Assembly (NCBI RefSeq): GCF_036088315.1
Contig: NZ_CP107996.1
Coordinates: 682,001 to 746,000 of the forward strand
Direction: 5' to 3'
From: Streptomyces sp. NBC_00344
GTDB taxonomy: Bacteria > Actinomycetota > Actinomycetes > Streptomycetales > Streptomycetaceae
DNA: 64,000 bases
Every line of letters begins with the position of its first letter. Position 1 is the first letter of the stretch. The notes beneath the pieces were generated by a model. That model saw only the letters and a list, made by a program, of their open reading frames with translations, ran no database searches and was not told the origin of the DNA. Positions 47,017-55,794 of the stretch are shown one piece after another. The position numbers were made by a program, and so were the translations under genes.

Positions 47017-48122
47017 GACCGGCCGTACACACCGAGCAGTGTGTCGAGCACCGCATCCATCGAGAACGCCTCCGCGGCCAGCCTCCGGGCCGACGCGGAG
47101 GCTTTCTCGCCGGCCGACGGATCCAGCAGCTCCCGCACGGCGGGAGCGATCCCGGCCGCATCGGCGACCACCCGTCCCGCACCCGAGGCCGCGATGTCCC
47201 GCGCGAGCCCGTTGGATTGCGTGACCACGGCCGGCGTCCCGACCGACAGAGCCTCGAGAACGGACATCGGGAAGGGCTCGTCGACCGACGGCAGCACATA
47301 GACGTGGGCCCGCCGCAGCTCGGCGAGCATCTCGTCACCGGAGAGGGAACCGGGGCAGTGCACACGCTCCCCCATCCCGAGTTCCGCGATCAGCGCCTGT
47401 ACCGGGGCGAGTTCCCCCTCATCGGGGCCTGCCACGACGAATTCGGCTTCCGGGTGGTGACGGAGGATCTCCGGCACAGCGGCCACGAAGTCCCGCGGCC
47501 GCTTGCGGGCCTGGAGCCGGGCAGCGTAGAGGATCCGTGGCGCGCCCGTGGGAACGGGGCGCGCCTCCTGCGCGGGTACACCGTTGACCAGTCGTGTCGT
47601 GCTGTCCAGCGCGGGCGGGCCGGTGACCGCCTCGAGACCCCTGCGTTCGTGTTCGGTCAGATACAGCACCGCCGATGCGCGGCGGAGCAGCCGGCGGACG
47701 GCGAGCGCGTCCAGGGCCTTCGCCAGCGGCCGTTCGCTGGGGTCGACCATGCCGTGGGTCTGCAGTACCAGTGGTCTGCCGGCCCGCAGCGCCGCGAGGG
47801 CGACCGGCAGGGTCACCAGATCGCGGGCCAGGTGCACGTGGACGATGTCGGCCTCGCGGACGAGACGGCCGGCAGCGGCGATCAGCGCGGGCGACGTGAT
47901 GCCGCTGAAGCCCAACGGCAGGAATCTGCGGGCCTGGAAGAGCCGGGTGGGCACCCCATCGACCTCGGTGGGCAGCGGCCCGTCGAAGCCGTCGCCGAGT
48001 GCGATCAGCCGGGCGTCGTGTCCACGGGTCCTGAGCCCCCGGGAGAGATTGAGCGCCACCCGCACAGGACCGCCGAAGGCATGGGTCGGGCTGTGCAGGG
48101 TGACGGCGTGCAGGACTCTCAT
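46995..48122 (-). CDS. GT4-family glycosyltransferase
   Basis: A 375-aa GT-B enzyme. The N-domain has HAVTLHSPTHAFGGPVRVAL, DIVHVHLARDL and LQTHGMVDPS. The C-domain has RILYAARLQARKRPRDFVAA, FVVAGPDEGEL and VLPSVDEPFPMSVLEALSVG, the E-x7-E motif of GT4. It probably adds a sugar to the EPS lipid-linked intermediate on the cytoplasmic side. The start overlaps the stop of the WcaF-like gene by 4 bp (ATGA). Confidence 0.92.
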   Translation of the reverse strand: MRVLHAVTLHSPTHAFGGPVRVALNLSRGLRTRGHDARLIALGDGFDGPLPTEVDGVPTRLFQARRFLPLGFSGITSPALIAAAGRLVREADIVHVHLARDLVTLPVALAALRAGRPLVLQTHGMVDPSERPLAKALDALAVRRLLRRASAVLYLTEHERRGLEAVTGPPALDSTTRLVNGVPAQEARPVPTGAPRILYAARLQARKRPRDFVAAVPEILRHHPEAEFVVAGPDEGELAPVQALIAELGMGERVHCPGSLSGDEMLAELRRAHVYVLPSVDEPFPMSVLEALSVGTPAVVTQSNGLARDIAASGAGRVVADAAGIAPAVRELLDPSAGEKASASARRLAAEAFSMDAVLDTLLGVYGRSYAGTQA

Positions 48123-48655
48123 ACGGGCTCCTCCACCGGCCGCCGGCCGTCAGCGGTCTGCAGGGTGAGGTCCGGGAGATCCCGGTGGACCACGGTGCCC
48201 GCGCCCGCGACAGCGTGCCTGCCGATGGTGACACCTGCCAGCACGGTGGCCCGGGTGGCGACCCAGGCGCCGTCCCCGACCACGATCGGGGCATTCCGGT
48301 AACGGAAGTCGGCGGCGCGATGATCATGGCTGCCGGTGCACAGCAACGCCTCCTGGGAGACGCAGACATGTGCGCCGATGGTGATGGGCTCGAGATTGAG
48401 CAGCCAGGCGCCCTCACCGATCCAGCTGTGATCGCCGATCGTCAGCTTCCAGGGCCACAGCACCCGCACCCGGTGCCGGATCAGTACGCCTTCGCCGATC
48501 GTCGCACCGAAGGCCCGCAGCAGGGCGACCCGCAGCGCCGCGGGGCAGAACCACGCCATGAAGACGGTGTTCAGCACGGCGAACCACAGGGCCTGCACCA
48601 GCTTGCCGCGGCCCTTTTCGTATCCGGCCAGCGTGAAGGCCGGGAGATTCCGCAT
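48119..48655 (-). CDS. WcaF-like acetyltransferase (left-handed beta-helix)
   Basis: A 178-aa protein related to colanic acid acetyltransferase WcaF. It opens with NLPAFTLAGYEKGRGKLVQALWF; the hexapeptide repeats run from IGEGVLIRHRVRVLWPWKL to ATVLAGVTIGRHAVAGAGTV, and LCTGSHDHRAADF carries the catalytic His expected in this class. It probably O-acetylates an EPS sugar such as fucose. The ATG at 48655 follows a GGTGGGGGTG stretch; a TTG one codon earlier is an alternative. Confidence 0.88.
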   Translation of the reverse strand: MRNLPAFTLAGYEKGRGKLVQALWFAVLNTVFMAWFCPAALRVALLRAFGATIGEGVLIRHRVRVLWPWKLTIGDHSWIGEGAWLLNLEPITIGAHVCVSQEALLCTGSHDHRAADFRYRNAPIVVGDGAWVATRATVLAGVTIGRHAVAGAGTVVHRDLPDLTLQTADGRRPVEEPV

Positions 48656-48774
48656 CAATTCACCCCCACCGGCGTCTCCCCAGACGCCTGGGCCTCAGCC
48701 TAGTGGGTGACGCCGAGTGGCAGAGCGCCGTCGGTAGACTGGCCGCGGGGATCTTCTCGGGGGGCGGGGGCCGG

Positions 48775-50292
48775 ATGGCGACGGACACGGATCAGGGCAG
48801 ACGACCGGCAGCACCGGCCGGGGCCGCTGCGCCCCTTCCCGCTTCGGTGATGCGCTTCGCCCCTGCGGTGTCCTCGCGGACCCTGCTCTCGCGTGCTCTG
48901 TCGGTGCCGCTGGCCCTCGGGCTCACGGTCGCCATGCCGGTGGTGGTCGCCGTGCAGCCGGGCGACGGTGCGCACGACTCCGCGTACTGGCTGCAGCTCA
49001 TTCTGACGATGTACGCCGGAGCCCGGCTTTCCGGGATGATCCTGACCAGTCGCCGCAAGCTGCTGCAGGGCTCCTTCTGGCTCTTCGTCTATATGGCGAT
49101 GGGGGTCGCCCCGCTCGCCCAGGCGGTTCTGGGCAAGGTACCGACACCGGTTGTCGGCCCGCGCTCGGACGTGACGGAGGCCATCGCACTCGTTCTCATC
49201 GGGTGTGTGGCTTTCGACGTGGGCGCGCTGCTCGCCAGGCACCGGCCCGGCGGCAGGGGGCGCGGGGAGACCCGCCCGGCGCTCGTGCACCGCCGGAGGC
49301 TCTACCTGCTGGTGGCGGCGGCCTTCGCCTGCAGCGCGGTGTTCATCATGAAACTGGGCGGCCCCGCTGTCTTCTTCAGCAGCCGTCAGGAGATCATCGC
49401 GGGCATCGCGGAGGCCGGCATCTCGCAGGCCGACTCCCAGGCCGGCCAGGCCCTGCTCCGCGGATTCGGTACGGTCCCCGCCCTGATCGCGCTTCTCGCG
49501 TACACCCGCTGGCTGGTCACCTCACGCCGGGCCCGCAGATCGCCGGTGGTGATCGCCGTCTGGTGCGCACTCGCCGGGCTGAATGCCGTGGTCAACAATC
49601 CGATCTCCAATCCGCGTTACTGGTTCCTGACCGTTCTGCTCGCCCTGCTGTTCACCGTCTTCCCGGTCAGTGCCGCGATGTACCGATCCGCGCTGAGCCT
49701 GGGGGTCGTGGTGGCGCTGGTGGTCTTCCCGTTCGCCGACCGCTTCCGCTACGACGACAAGAACTACCACCCGGTCGAGACCACCTCGATGCTGGAACCC
49801 CTGGCGCTCAAGGACTACGACCAGATCGGTATGTTCGCCAACACCATCACCTTCGAGCGCTCCGGCAGCGGCCATCTCTACGGCCGCCAGCTGGCGGGCT
49901 CCATCCTGTTCGCGGTGCCCCGTTCGGTCTGGCCGGGAAAGCCGCATGACACGGGCGTGATGGTCGGCGAGTGGATGGGCGCGGTCAACACCAATCTCTC
50001 GTCGCCGGTGTGGGCGGAGCTGTGGATCGACTTCGGCCCGGTGGGCATGAGCCTCGGCCTGCTCGGGATGGGGTACGCCGCGGCCCGGGTGGACCGCAGA
50101 TCCGCCCGGCGGGCCACCCGGCGTGCGCCTCCCGGGAGCCTGATCTCACTGATGGTGCCGCTGGTCGCGGGTTACTCGTTCATCCTGCTGCGGGGGCCGC
50201 TGCTGCAGGCTTCGGGGCGGGTGGCGATCGCGATGATCTGCACCGCAATGATCATGACGTATCGTCAGGACAGAGGCGCCGTGCTGCGCTGA
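48775..50292 (+). CDS. Wzy-like polysaccharide polymerase (multi-pass membrane protein)
   Basis: A 505-aa protein with about 10-12 transmembrane helices and a long soluble loop near residues 330-420 (FADRFRYDDKNYHPVET..., SGHLYGRQLAGSILFAVPRSVWPGK), the pattern of O-antigen/EPS polymerases; the R-x-W-P-G-K loop element recurs in this class. It should join EPS repeat units outside the membrane. GGGGGGCGGGGG lies before the ATG at 48775. Its last 28 bp overlap the convergent flippase gene. Assignment rests on topology and neighbours. Confidence 0.78.
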   Translation: MATDTDQGRRPAAPAGAAAPLPASVMRFAPAVSSRTLLSRALSVPLALGLTVAMPVVVAVQPGDGAHDSAYWLQLILTMYAGARLSGMILTSRRKLLQGSFWLFVYMAMGVAPLAQAVLGKVPTPVVGPRSDVTEAIALVLIGCVAFDVGALLARHRPGGRGRGETRPALVHRRRLYLLVAAAFACSAVFIMKLGGPAVFFSSRQEIIAGIAEAGISQADSQAGQALLRGFGTVPALIALLAYTRWLVTSRRARRSPVVIAVWCALAGLNAVVNNPISNPRYWFLTVLLALLFTVFPVSAAMYRSALSLGVVVALVVFPFADRFRYDDKNYHPVETTSMLEPLALKDYDQIGMFANTITFERSGSGHLYGRQLAGSILFAVPRSVWPGKPHDTGVMVGEWMGAVNTNLSSPVWAELWIDFGPVGMSLGLLGMGYAAARVDRRSARRATRRAPPGSLISLMVPLVAGYSFILLRGPLLQASGRVAIAMICTAMIMTYRQDRGAVLR

Positions 50293-51503
50293 CCCTCTGG
50301 CGCGGGCTCGGCGGCCGGTCCGAGAGCAGCGACCCGCATCCAGCCTGCGACGGCCTTCAGTGCCGAGCCCGCGGCGAGGCCCCACGCCGCGCCGATGGCG
50401 CCGCCCATGGCGTAGCCGCCGAGCATCAGCATCACCGACACCAGCGAGAAGACCACCTGCAGCGACAGGGTGGCGCGCGGGCTGAGCACCCTCAGGGTGA
50501 CCAGCGCACAGGTCCCGAGGGCCATCACCGCGTACTGGCTGCCGGTGGCCGGGAGCAGTGCGGAGGCCGGACGCCAGGTGGCGCCGAGGAGTTGGTGGCC
50601 CATCCGGGCGGGCAGGGCGTACAGCACCGCTGCCCAGCCGAAGCCCACCGCGGCCAGCACACAGCCGAGCAGTGCGGCGGCCCGGGCGGTGGCGCGGCGC
50701 CCGCCGAGCCTGCCGAGTACCGGAGGGCCGAAGGCGTTCACGGAGTTGAACAGCACATTGAGCGGGCCGAAGAGCGTGGTGGCCCCCCGAAGCGCACCGA
50801 CCGCCAGCGGGCTGGCGAAGAGCCCGAGGCCGAGCACCGCGAGCTGGCTGGACGCGTTGCCCACCGCGAACTCGACGACGAACCGCATGCCGAGGTGACC
50901 GCGCCGCACATATCCGCGCAGCCGGGTGGCCGCGCCCCGCACGAAGGGGCGCAGCAGCAGCAGTCCGACCAGCAGCGCGGGCGCGGCGGACGCACCCCAC
51001 ACGGCGACGAGCCGGGCCGGACTCGCGTGGTGGGGCTGCGTCAGCAGTGCGGGCACCACGCACATCAGACGCAGTACATCGGCGGCGAGGGCCCGGTGGG
51101 GCTGCTGCAGGGCCGAGAACGAGTAGCGCAGCCCGTCCTGCAGCAGTACGACCGGCAGGACGCATCCGAGTGCCAGGAAGGCGTCGCCGATACGGCCCCC
51201 GGTCACCGCGCCGCCCGCGGCCAGCAGCACACCCGCGCCCAGTGCGGCGCAGCCGGTGAAGGCCGCGGCCGAACGGCAGGCCGTCGCGAGCGTCCCGGCG
51301 TCACCGCGCTCCAGCACGACCGCCTGTCCGACATAGGACATGTTGAGGCCGAGCAGCACCGTAAAGGTGAGGTACACCATCGAGAAGGCGGCGAAACCGG
51401 ATGTGGTGGAGACCCTGGCCGCCATCACCAGCACCAGGATGTTCGTCAGACTTGATGCTGCCTGGTCGAGCACCGATGCGGCGATGACGGCCGACCGTCT
51501 CAC
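50265..51503 (-). CDS. Wzx-like polysaccharide flippase (MOP superfamily)
   Basis: A 412-aa protein with about 12 predicted transmembrane helices and no large soluble domain; it opens with VIAASVLDQAASSLTNILVLVMAARV, a MATE/Wzx-like first helix. It should flip lipid-linked EPS units across the membrane. The GTG at 51503 overlaps the stop of the Wzz/Wzc-like gene (GTGA) and has GGGAG upstream. Confidence 0.8.
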   Translation of the reverse strand: MRRSAVIAASVLDQAASSLTNILVLVMAARVSTTSGFAAFSMVYLTFTVLLGLNMSYVGQAVVLERGDAGTLATACRSAAAFTGCAALGAGVLLAAGGAVTGGRIGDAFLALGCVLPVVLLQDGLRYSFSALQQPHRALAADVLRLMCVVPALLTQPHHASPARLVAVWGASAAPALLVGLLLLRPFVRGAATRLRGYVRRGHLGMRFVVEFAVGNASSQLAVLGLGLFASPLAVGALRGATTLFGPLNVLFNSVNAFGPPVLGRLGGRRATARAAALLGCVLAAVGFGWAAVLYALPARMGHQLLGATWRPASALLPATGSQYAVMALGTCALVTLRVLSPRATLSLQVVFSLVSVMLMLGGYAMGGAIGAAWGLAAGSALKAVAGWMRVAALGPAAEPAPEGQRSTAPLS

Positions 51504-53221
51504 CGGTCTCCCGCGCGGACGCTGCGCAGCGCCACTGTGTCGCTGCCGTCCCCCATGAGCGTCTGCTGGGGCCGGGGCTTCTGCTGGGCGGGAGGCTGCG
51601 GCTCGGTTTCCCCGGCCTCCTCGTTCTGTGCCGGACGGTTCACCGCCCGGCCTCCGCTCCGGTGCCCGGACTTGGCGGCACGGCGTCCCGGCTGGCGGGG
51701 CGCGGAGTGCGTCACGGCGCCGAGTACGGTGCCTCCGGCGCCGGTTATCAGTTCCCTGATCCTCACCAGGTCGGCGCGGTGCACGGACCTCGGGTCGCAC
51801 ACGATCAGCACACCGTCCACCCGGTCGACAAGGGCCAGCGCATCGGCGTAGGCGAGAACTGGCGGGGCCAGCACCACGACCGTCGCGTTCGGGGAGTCGG
51901 CCTCCTCGATCAGCCGGGTCACCCGAGCGGAGGTCAGGGCCCTCGCCACGTTGCGTACCCGCTCGCCGGGAACGAGGTCGAAGGATCCGGACTCCCCCGC
52001 GTCCACCTGAAGTTGACGCTGCCCCGGCCAGCCGGCCTCGTCGGAGTCGGGCGGCAGGCTCCAGCCGGGGCGGCTGGTCGAGTTCGCCCGCAGCCGGCCC
52101 GTGAGGGACGGGGTGCGCAGGTCGGCTTCGATCAGCAGGACGTCCTTGCCCGTCTCGGCGAAGGACGCCGCGAGATTGGACGCCACCCCCGCCGCCGCTT
52201 CGCTGCCCCCGCGAGGGGCCACCACCAGCAAACGGCGGCGGTCGGAGAACCGTTCGTCGTAGGCGAGACGGAAGGCCACCGAGCGGTATTCCTCGGCGAG
52301 CCGCGAATCCTGGCCACCGACAAGCAGCAGATTGCCCGATGTGATGCGCGGCAGCGTGCCGAGTACCGGGGCCCGCACCGCACGGGCGACATCCGCGGGC
52401 GAACGCGGCGAGGGGTCGAAGACCAGGCGGACCCAGGCGCCGAGGAGCCCGAGTGCGACACCGACCGCGGCGCCGAGCCCGAGGGAGACGGGCAGGCCGA
52501 GACCGTCGGAAGCGGCGGGCGCCACCGCCTTGCTGCTGACAGTTCCAGCCGTCATGTCGAGCGCGTTGAGGCTGGCGATCTGCCCGTTCAGCGTGTTCAT
52601 CTTGCTGGTCAGATCGTCGTAGCGGGCGCTCGCCGAGTCCGAGGCCGCACTGCCCTCGTTCGCCAGCTGCTTGGCCAGGTCGTGCTGCTGCTGGGCGATC
52701 GGATCCAGCTGGTCGCGGGTCTTCTTGACCATGCTGTCCCGCAGGTCGCTCCACTGCTTCTTCCGCAGATCGAGATAGGCCTTCGCGATCGCGTTGGCGC
52801 GGCGGGCCGCTTCCTCGGGCGTGGTCGCGGCATAGGTGAAGCGCAGCACCATGGTCTGCGGGGGGTTGGTGACCTGCAGCCCCTTCATGAGCGAGCCGAG
52901 GTGGCCGCTCGGCAGCCCCAGTGCGTCAGCCGCCACGTCGGCGACGCTGTTGCTCAGCGCGGTCTGCCGCTCGGTGCCGATGTTGACGGTCTTGTCCGGC
53001 GAGACGGCAGGGTTGAACGGGTCGTTGGTGGGCGCGCGCAGACGGACGTCGCTGATGGCCGTGTAGCTGTCGGACGAGGTCACGCCCAGCCACGCCCCGC
53101 CGAGCAGACCGATGCCGATACCCGCGCCGATGAGTCTGCGATAGCGCAGCAGTTGCCTGAACTGGTCCCTCAGCAGATCCGGTTCGTCGTCCCTCGCCGC
53201 GGAAGCGTGCATGTCCGTCAC
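51500..53221 (-). CDS. Wzz/Wzc-like chain-length determinant fused to a degenerate CpsD-type ATPase domain
   Basis: A 573-aa protein. A Wzz domain with two transmembrane helices (IGAGIGIGLLGGAWLGV about 31-48; VSLGLGAAVGVALGLLGAWV about 247-266) flanks an extracytoplasmic region with a helical stretch (about 150-235). The cytoplasmic part resembles tyrosine-autokinase/MinD-type ATPases, with Walker A' in VLLIEADLRTPS, but the P-loop reads VVAPRGGSEAAAGVASNLA and lacks the invariant Lys/Thr. The C-terminal tail is basic and proline-rich with no tyrosine cluster. It is therefore probably a polymerisation regulator without kinase activity. The GTG at 53221 overlaps the upstream stop. Confidence 0.87.
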   Translation of the reverse strand: MTDMHASAARDDEPDLLRDQFRQLLRYRRLIGAGIGIGLLGGAWLGVTSSDSYTAISDVRLRAPTNDPFNPAVSPDKTVNIGTERQTALSNSVADVAADALGLPSGHLGSLMKGLQVTNPPQTMVLRFTYAATTPEEAARRANAIAKAYLDLRKKQWSDLRDSMVKKTRDQLDPIAQQQHDLAKQLANEGSAASDSASARYDDLTSKMNTLNGQIASLNALDMTAGTVSSKAVAPAASDGLGLPVSLGLGAAVGVALGLLGAWVRLVFDPSPRSPADVARAVRAPVLGTLPRITSGNLLLVGGQDSRLAEEYRSVAFRLAYDERFSDRRRLLVVAPRGGSEAAAGVASNLAASFAETGKDVLLIEADLRTPSLTGRLRANSTSRPGWSLPPDSDEAGWPGQRQLQVDAGESGSFDLVPGERVRNVARALTSARVTRLIEEADSPNATVVVLAPPVLAYADALALVDRVDGVLIVCDPRSVHRADLVRIRELITGAGGTVLGAVTHSAPRQPGRRAAKSGHRSGGRAVNRPAQNEEAGETEPQPPAQQKPRPQQTLMGDGSDTVALRSVRAGDR

Positions 53222-54477
53222 GTGCCTGGACCCCCCAAAGCCTCTTCGATCAGTGCGTCGATCCGCGCCAGCCCGGCGTCCCTCGACAAGTGGGACGCCA
53301 CATGACGCGGCCCCGCCGCCCCCAGCGCGTCGGCCGTCACCGGATCTGCGGCGAGTCTACGCACCGCCGCCAGCAGCGCGTCCGGGTCCTCAGGTGAAAC
53401 CAGCACCCCGGCGCCCGACCGCAGCACCTCCTGCGCTGTGCCGCCCTCCGCCGCGACGGATGCCACCACGGGCCTTCCGGACGCGAAGTACGAGGTCAAC
53501 TTGGATGGAACGCTCATATCGAGGACCGAGGCGCGCTGCGTGACGGCCAGCACATCGGCCGCCGCGAGAATGTCCGGGAATTCTCCGTCATCGGCCGGCG
53601 GCATGAAGACCAGGTTCGGCAGTTCCGACGCGAGCCGCCCCAGCGTCTCGCGCTGGTTGCCGTCCCCCATCAGCACCACGCGCAGCGCCGGATCACGCCG
53701 TGCGGCCTCGACCAGCACCTCGAGGCCCTGCTTGAGGCCCATGTTCCCGGAGTGCAGGACCACGGTGTCGCCCTTGCGCCAGCCGAGCCGTGCCCGGCTC
53801 TCCTCGCGTGGGCGCGAAGGCCCGGGAATGTGGTTCCAGTTGGGGACCAGCCGGATGCGGCCGGGATCGACCCCCATCGCCTTGACCTTCTCGACGAACG
53901 TCTCGTGGATCACCCCCACCAGGCTCGCCCGGCGCAGGGCGTAGCCCTCGGCGCGCTCGGCCAGCGCCGCGGCGCGGTCGCCACCGCGTATCCCGCTCTG
54001 CGCGGCGGCCGCACCCATCAGGTCCTGGACCACCGGGACATAGGGCACCTTCCACCGTGCCGCGAGTCTTGCTCCGAGTACCCCGCCGGCCAGGCTGGGC
54101 ATCTGAGCGAGGACCGCGTCGGGTCTCGGGACCCGCGGCGGCGCCGTCAGGCCGTGCAGGAGGATCGACCCCTCGAACAGGGCGCGCCGGACCGCGGTCT
54201 GCCGGGGCGGCACACTGTGCCGCCTCCTGTGCACCTGGACGCCGCCCCTCTCCTCGGTGCGCCGCCAGACCCCCGCGTAGGCGGGATCCGTCGACCAGGA
54301 GGGGTAGTGCGGCATGCCGGTCAGTACATGTGTCTCATGACCGAGCGCCGCCCAGTGCTCGGCTATCTGTGTCGCATACGGTCCGATTCCAGCGTGCTCC
54401 GGCGCATAGTTCGTTGAAACCAGCAGCAGGCGGCGCTCATGTTCGGCCGACGTATCGATGCGTCGCGTATCTACCAC
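53218..54477 (-). CDS. GT4-family glycosyltransferase (WbuB-like)
   Basis: A 419-aa enzyme. The N-terminus has LLLVSTNYAPEHAGIGPYATQIAEHW and THVLTGMPHYPSW, typical of the WbuB/WcaI group. The C-domain has VVLHSGNMGLKQGLEVLVEA and VLDMSVPSKLTSYFASGRPVVA. The GTG at 54477 is preferred because GGGGGGAAGGGA ends 7 bases before it; a GTG at 54516 in the same frame falls close to a possible -10. It is translationally coupled to the Wzz/Wzc-like gene. Confidence 0.9.
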   Translation of the reverse strand: MVDTRRIDTSAEHERRLLLVSTNYAPEHAGIGPYATQIAEHWAALGHETHVLTGMPHYPSWSTDPAYAGVWRRTEERGGVQVHRRRHSVPPRQTAVRRALFEGSILLHGLTAPPRVPRPDAVLAQMPSLAGGVLGARLAARWKVPYVPVVQDLMGAAAAQSGIRGGDRAAALAERAEGYALRRASLVGVIHETFVEKVKAMGVDPGRIRLVPNWNHIPGPSRPREESRARLGWRKGDTVVLHSGNMGLKQGLEVLVEAARRDPALRVVLMGDGNQRETLGRLASELPNLVFMPPADDGEFPDILAAADVLAVTQRASVLDMSVPSKLTSYFASGRPVVASVAAEGGTAQEVLRSGAGVLVSPEDPDALLAAVRRLAADPVTADALGAAGPRHVASHLSRDAGLARIDALIEEALGGPGT

Positions 54478-54520
54478 GCGGCGATCCCTTCCCCCCAGAG
54501 GTGAACCCGATGTCACCCTA

Positions 54521-54560
54521 ATCGTTCACTTATCCGGAACGGAATGTGCACGCTATCGTC
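54521..54560 (+). promoter_or_regulatory. Shared upstream region with ECF-like promoter motif
   Basis: Between the divergent GT4 and cytidylyltransferase genes lies ATCGTTCACTTATCC (54521-54535). GGAAC (54536-54540) and CGTC (54557-54560), 16 bp apart, resemble an ECF sigma factor promoter directed at the gene at 54609. Confidence 0.35.
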
Positions 54561-54608
54561 AGTACCTCCAGCCACGCCGGGGGGCGTGGTGTGCAGGGGG
54601 GTTCAGTC

Positions 54609-55112
54609 ATGACAACGAGCAGGCCGCATCGGGTCGGATACGCGCCCGGCGCCTACGATCTCTTCCATATCGGGCACTTGAACATCCTTCGTCATGCACG
54701 CAGCCAGTGCGACTACCTGGTCGCCGGGGTGGTCTCCGACGAGATGGCCGAACGGGCCAAGGGACGCCGGCCGATGATTCCGCTGGTGGAGCGGCTGGAG
54801 ATCGTGCGCAGCGTCAAATATGTGGATGCCGCTTTCGTCGAGACCGTTCCCGACAAGGTCGAGACCTGGAAACAGGTGCGCTTCGACGTCCTGTTCAAGG
54901 GCGACGACTGGCGCGGTACCCCCAAGGGCGACAAGCTCGAGCAGGATTTCGCCGCGGTCGGCGTCGAGATCGTCTACTTCCCTTACACGGTGCACACGTC
55001 GAGCACCCAGTTGCGCCGGGCCCTCGACGTACTGGCCCAGCCGGAGGCCCAGTTCGGACCCGACGGCCAGTTCAGTGTCGAACTGCGCTCAGTTCCCGGA
55101 ACCACTTCGTGA
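54609..55112 (+). CDS. Cytidylyltransferase-like protein (TagD/GlyCT type)
   Basis: A 167-aa nucleotidyltransferase with the HxGH motif in GAYDLFHIGHLNILRHA, the segment RRPMIPLVERLEIVRSVKYVD, and the FKGDDWRGTPKGDK and FPYTVHTSSTQLRRAL motifs seen in glycerol-3-phosphate cytidylyltransferases. It probably forms a CDP-activated alcohol or sugar phosphate. GGGGGG ends 7 bases before the ATG. It is convergent with a CDP-alcohol phosphotransferase gene (41-bp overlap), suggesting that the two proteins supply and use the same CDP compound (inference). Confidence 0.88.
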   Translation: MTTSRPHRVGYAPGAYDLFHIGHLNILRHARSQCDYLVAGVVSDEMAERAKGRRPMIPLVERLEIVRSVKYVDAAFVETVPDKVETWKQVRFDVLFKGDDWRGTPKGDKLEQDFAAVGVEIVYFPYTVHTSSTQLRRALDVLAQPEAQFGPDGQFSVELRSVPGTTS

Positions 55113-55794
55113 GAAAGGCGACCAGGAACAGCGAGCCGGCCACACCCAGCGCCGCATAGGCCCAGCGAAATCCCGCCCCGGCCCCCAGCAACAGGAACAC
55201 CAGACAGAAGACGCCGTGGTCGACGGGCAGCAGGGCCACCGCCCGCAGGCCGGACGGCGGTGCCGGGGCGCTGCCGGGGGCCGGGCGCGGCTTGAGCTTC
55301 TCGGTCAGCAGGCCACCGAAGAACGTCACCACCGCCACGAACTGGAATCCGAGAGGAACCAGCAGCCATGCGTCGCCGGTCAGGCCGAAATGGCCCGGGT
55401 GCCGGTAGAAGGTGATCAACACGGAGGCGTGCAGAGCCGTGATCTTGGCGCAGTCCACCACATGGTCCAGCCACTCCCCCGCCGCACTGCCGCCGCCGCG
55501 GAGCCTGGCGAGCTGTCCGTCCGCCGAGTCGAAGGCGAACCCCAGCGCGAGACCTGTCCACACGGCCGCGCCGGTGCCCCACGACGGCTGCCCCACCGCG
55601 ACCGCGGCGACGGCGGCGAAGCTGAACACGGCGCTGATCAGCGTCACCTGGTTGGGAGTGAGCCCCAGCGCGTGCGCTCCGGCAGCCAGATAGCGTCCGG
55701 CCGGGCGGTTCACATAACGGGAGTAGAGCGACACTCCCTTGGCGGACTTCTGCGCCGTCCTGAGCTCGAGCAGCGCGGTACCTACGGTTCCCAT
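55072..55794 (-). CDS. CDP-alcohol phosphatidyltransferase family protein
   Basis: A 240-aa membrane enzyme with about six helices. The full family motif is present: D-SAD-G-QLAR, eight residues on G, then D and D (DSADGQLARLR...GEWLDHVVD). It transfers a phospho-alcohol from a CDP-linked donor to an acceptor alcohol. The N-terminus SLYSRYVNRPAGRYLA and TPNQVTLISAVFSF resembles inositol- or alcohol-phosphate synthases. A run of seven G ends 2 bases before the ATG at 55794. Together with the neighbouring cytidylyltransferase it may add phospho-alcohol decoration to the EPS or make a lipid headgroup (inference). Confidence 0.9.
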   Translation of the reverse strand: MGTVGTALLELRTAQKSAKGVSLYSRYVNRPAGRYLAAGAHALGLTPNQVTLISAVFSFAAVAAVAVGQPSWGTGAAVWTGLALGFAFDSADGQLARLRGGGSAAGEWLDHVVDCAKITALHASVLITFYRHPGHFGLTGDAWLLVPLGFQFVAVVTFFGGLLTEKLKPRPAPGSAPAPPSGLRAVALLPVDHGVFCLVFLLLGAGAGFRWAYAALGVAGSLFLVAFLTKWFRELSAVRH

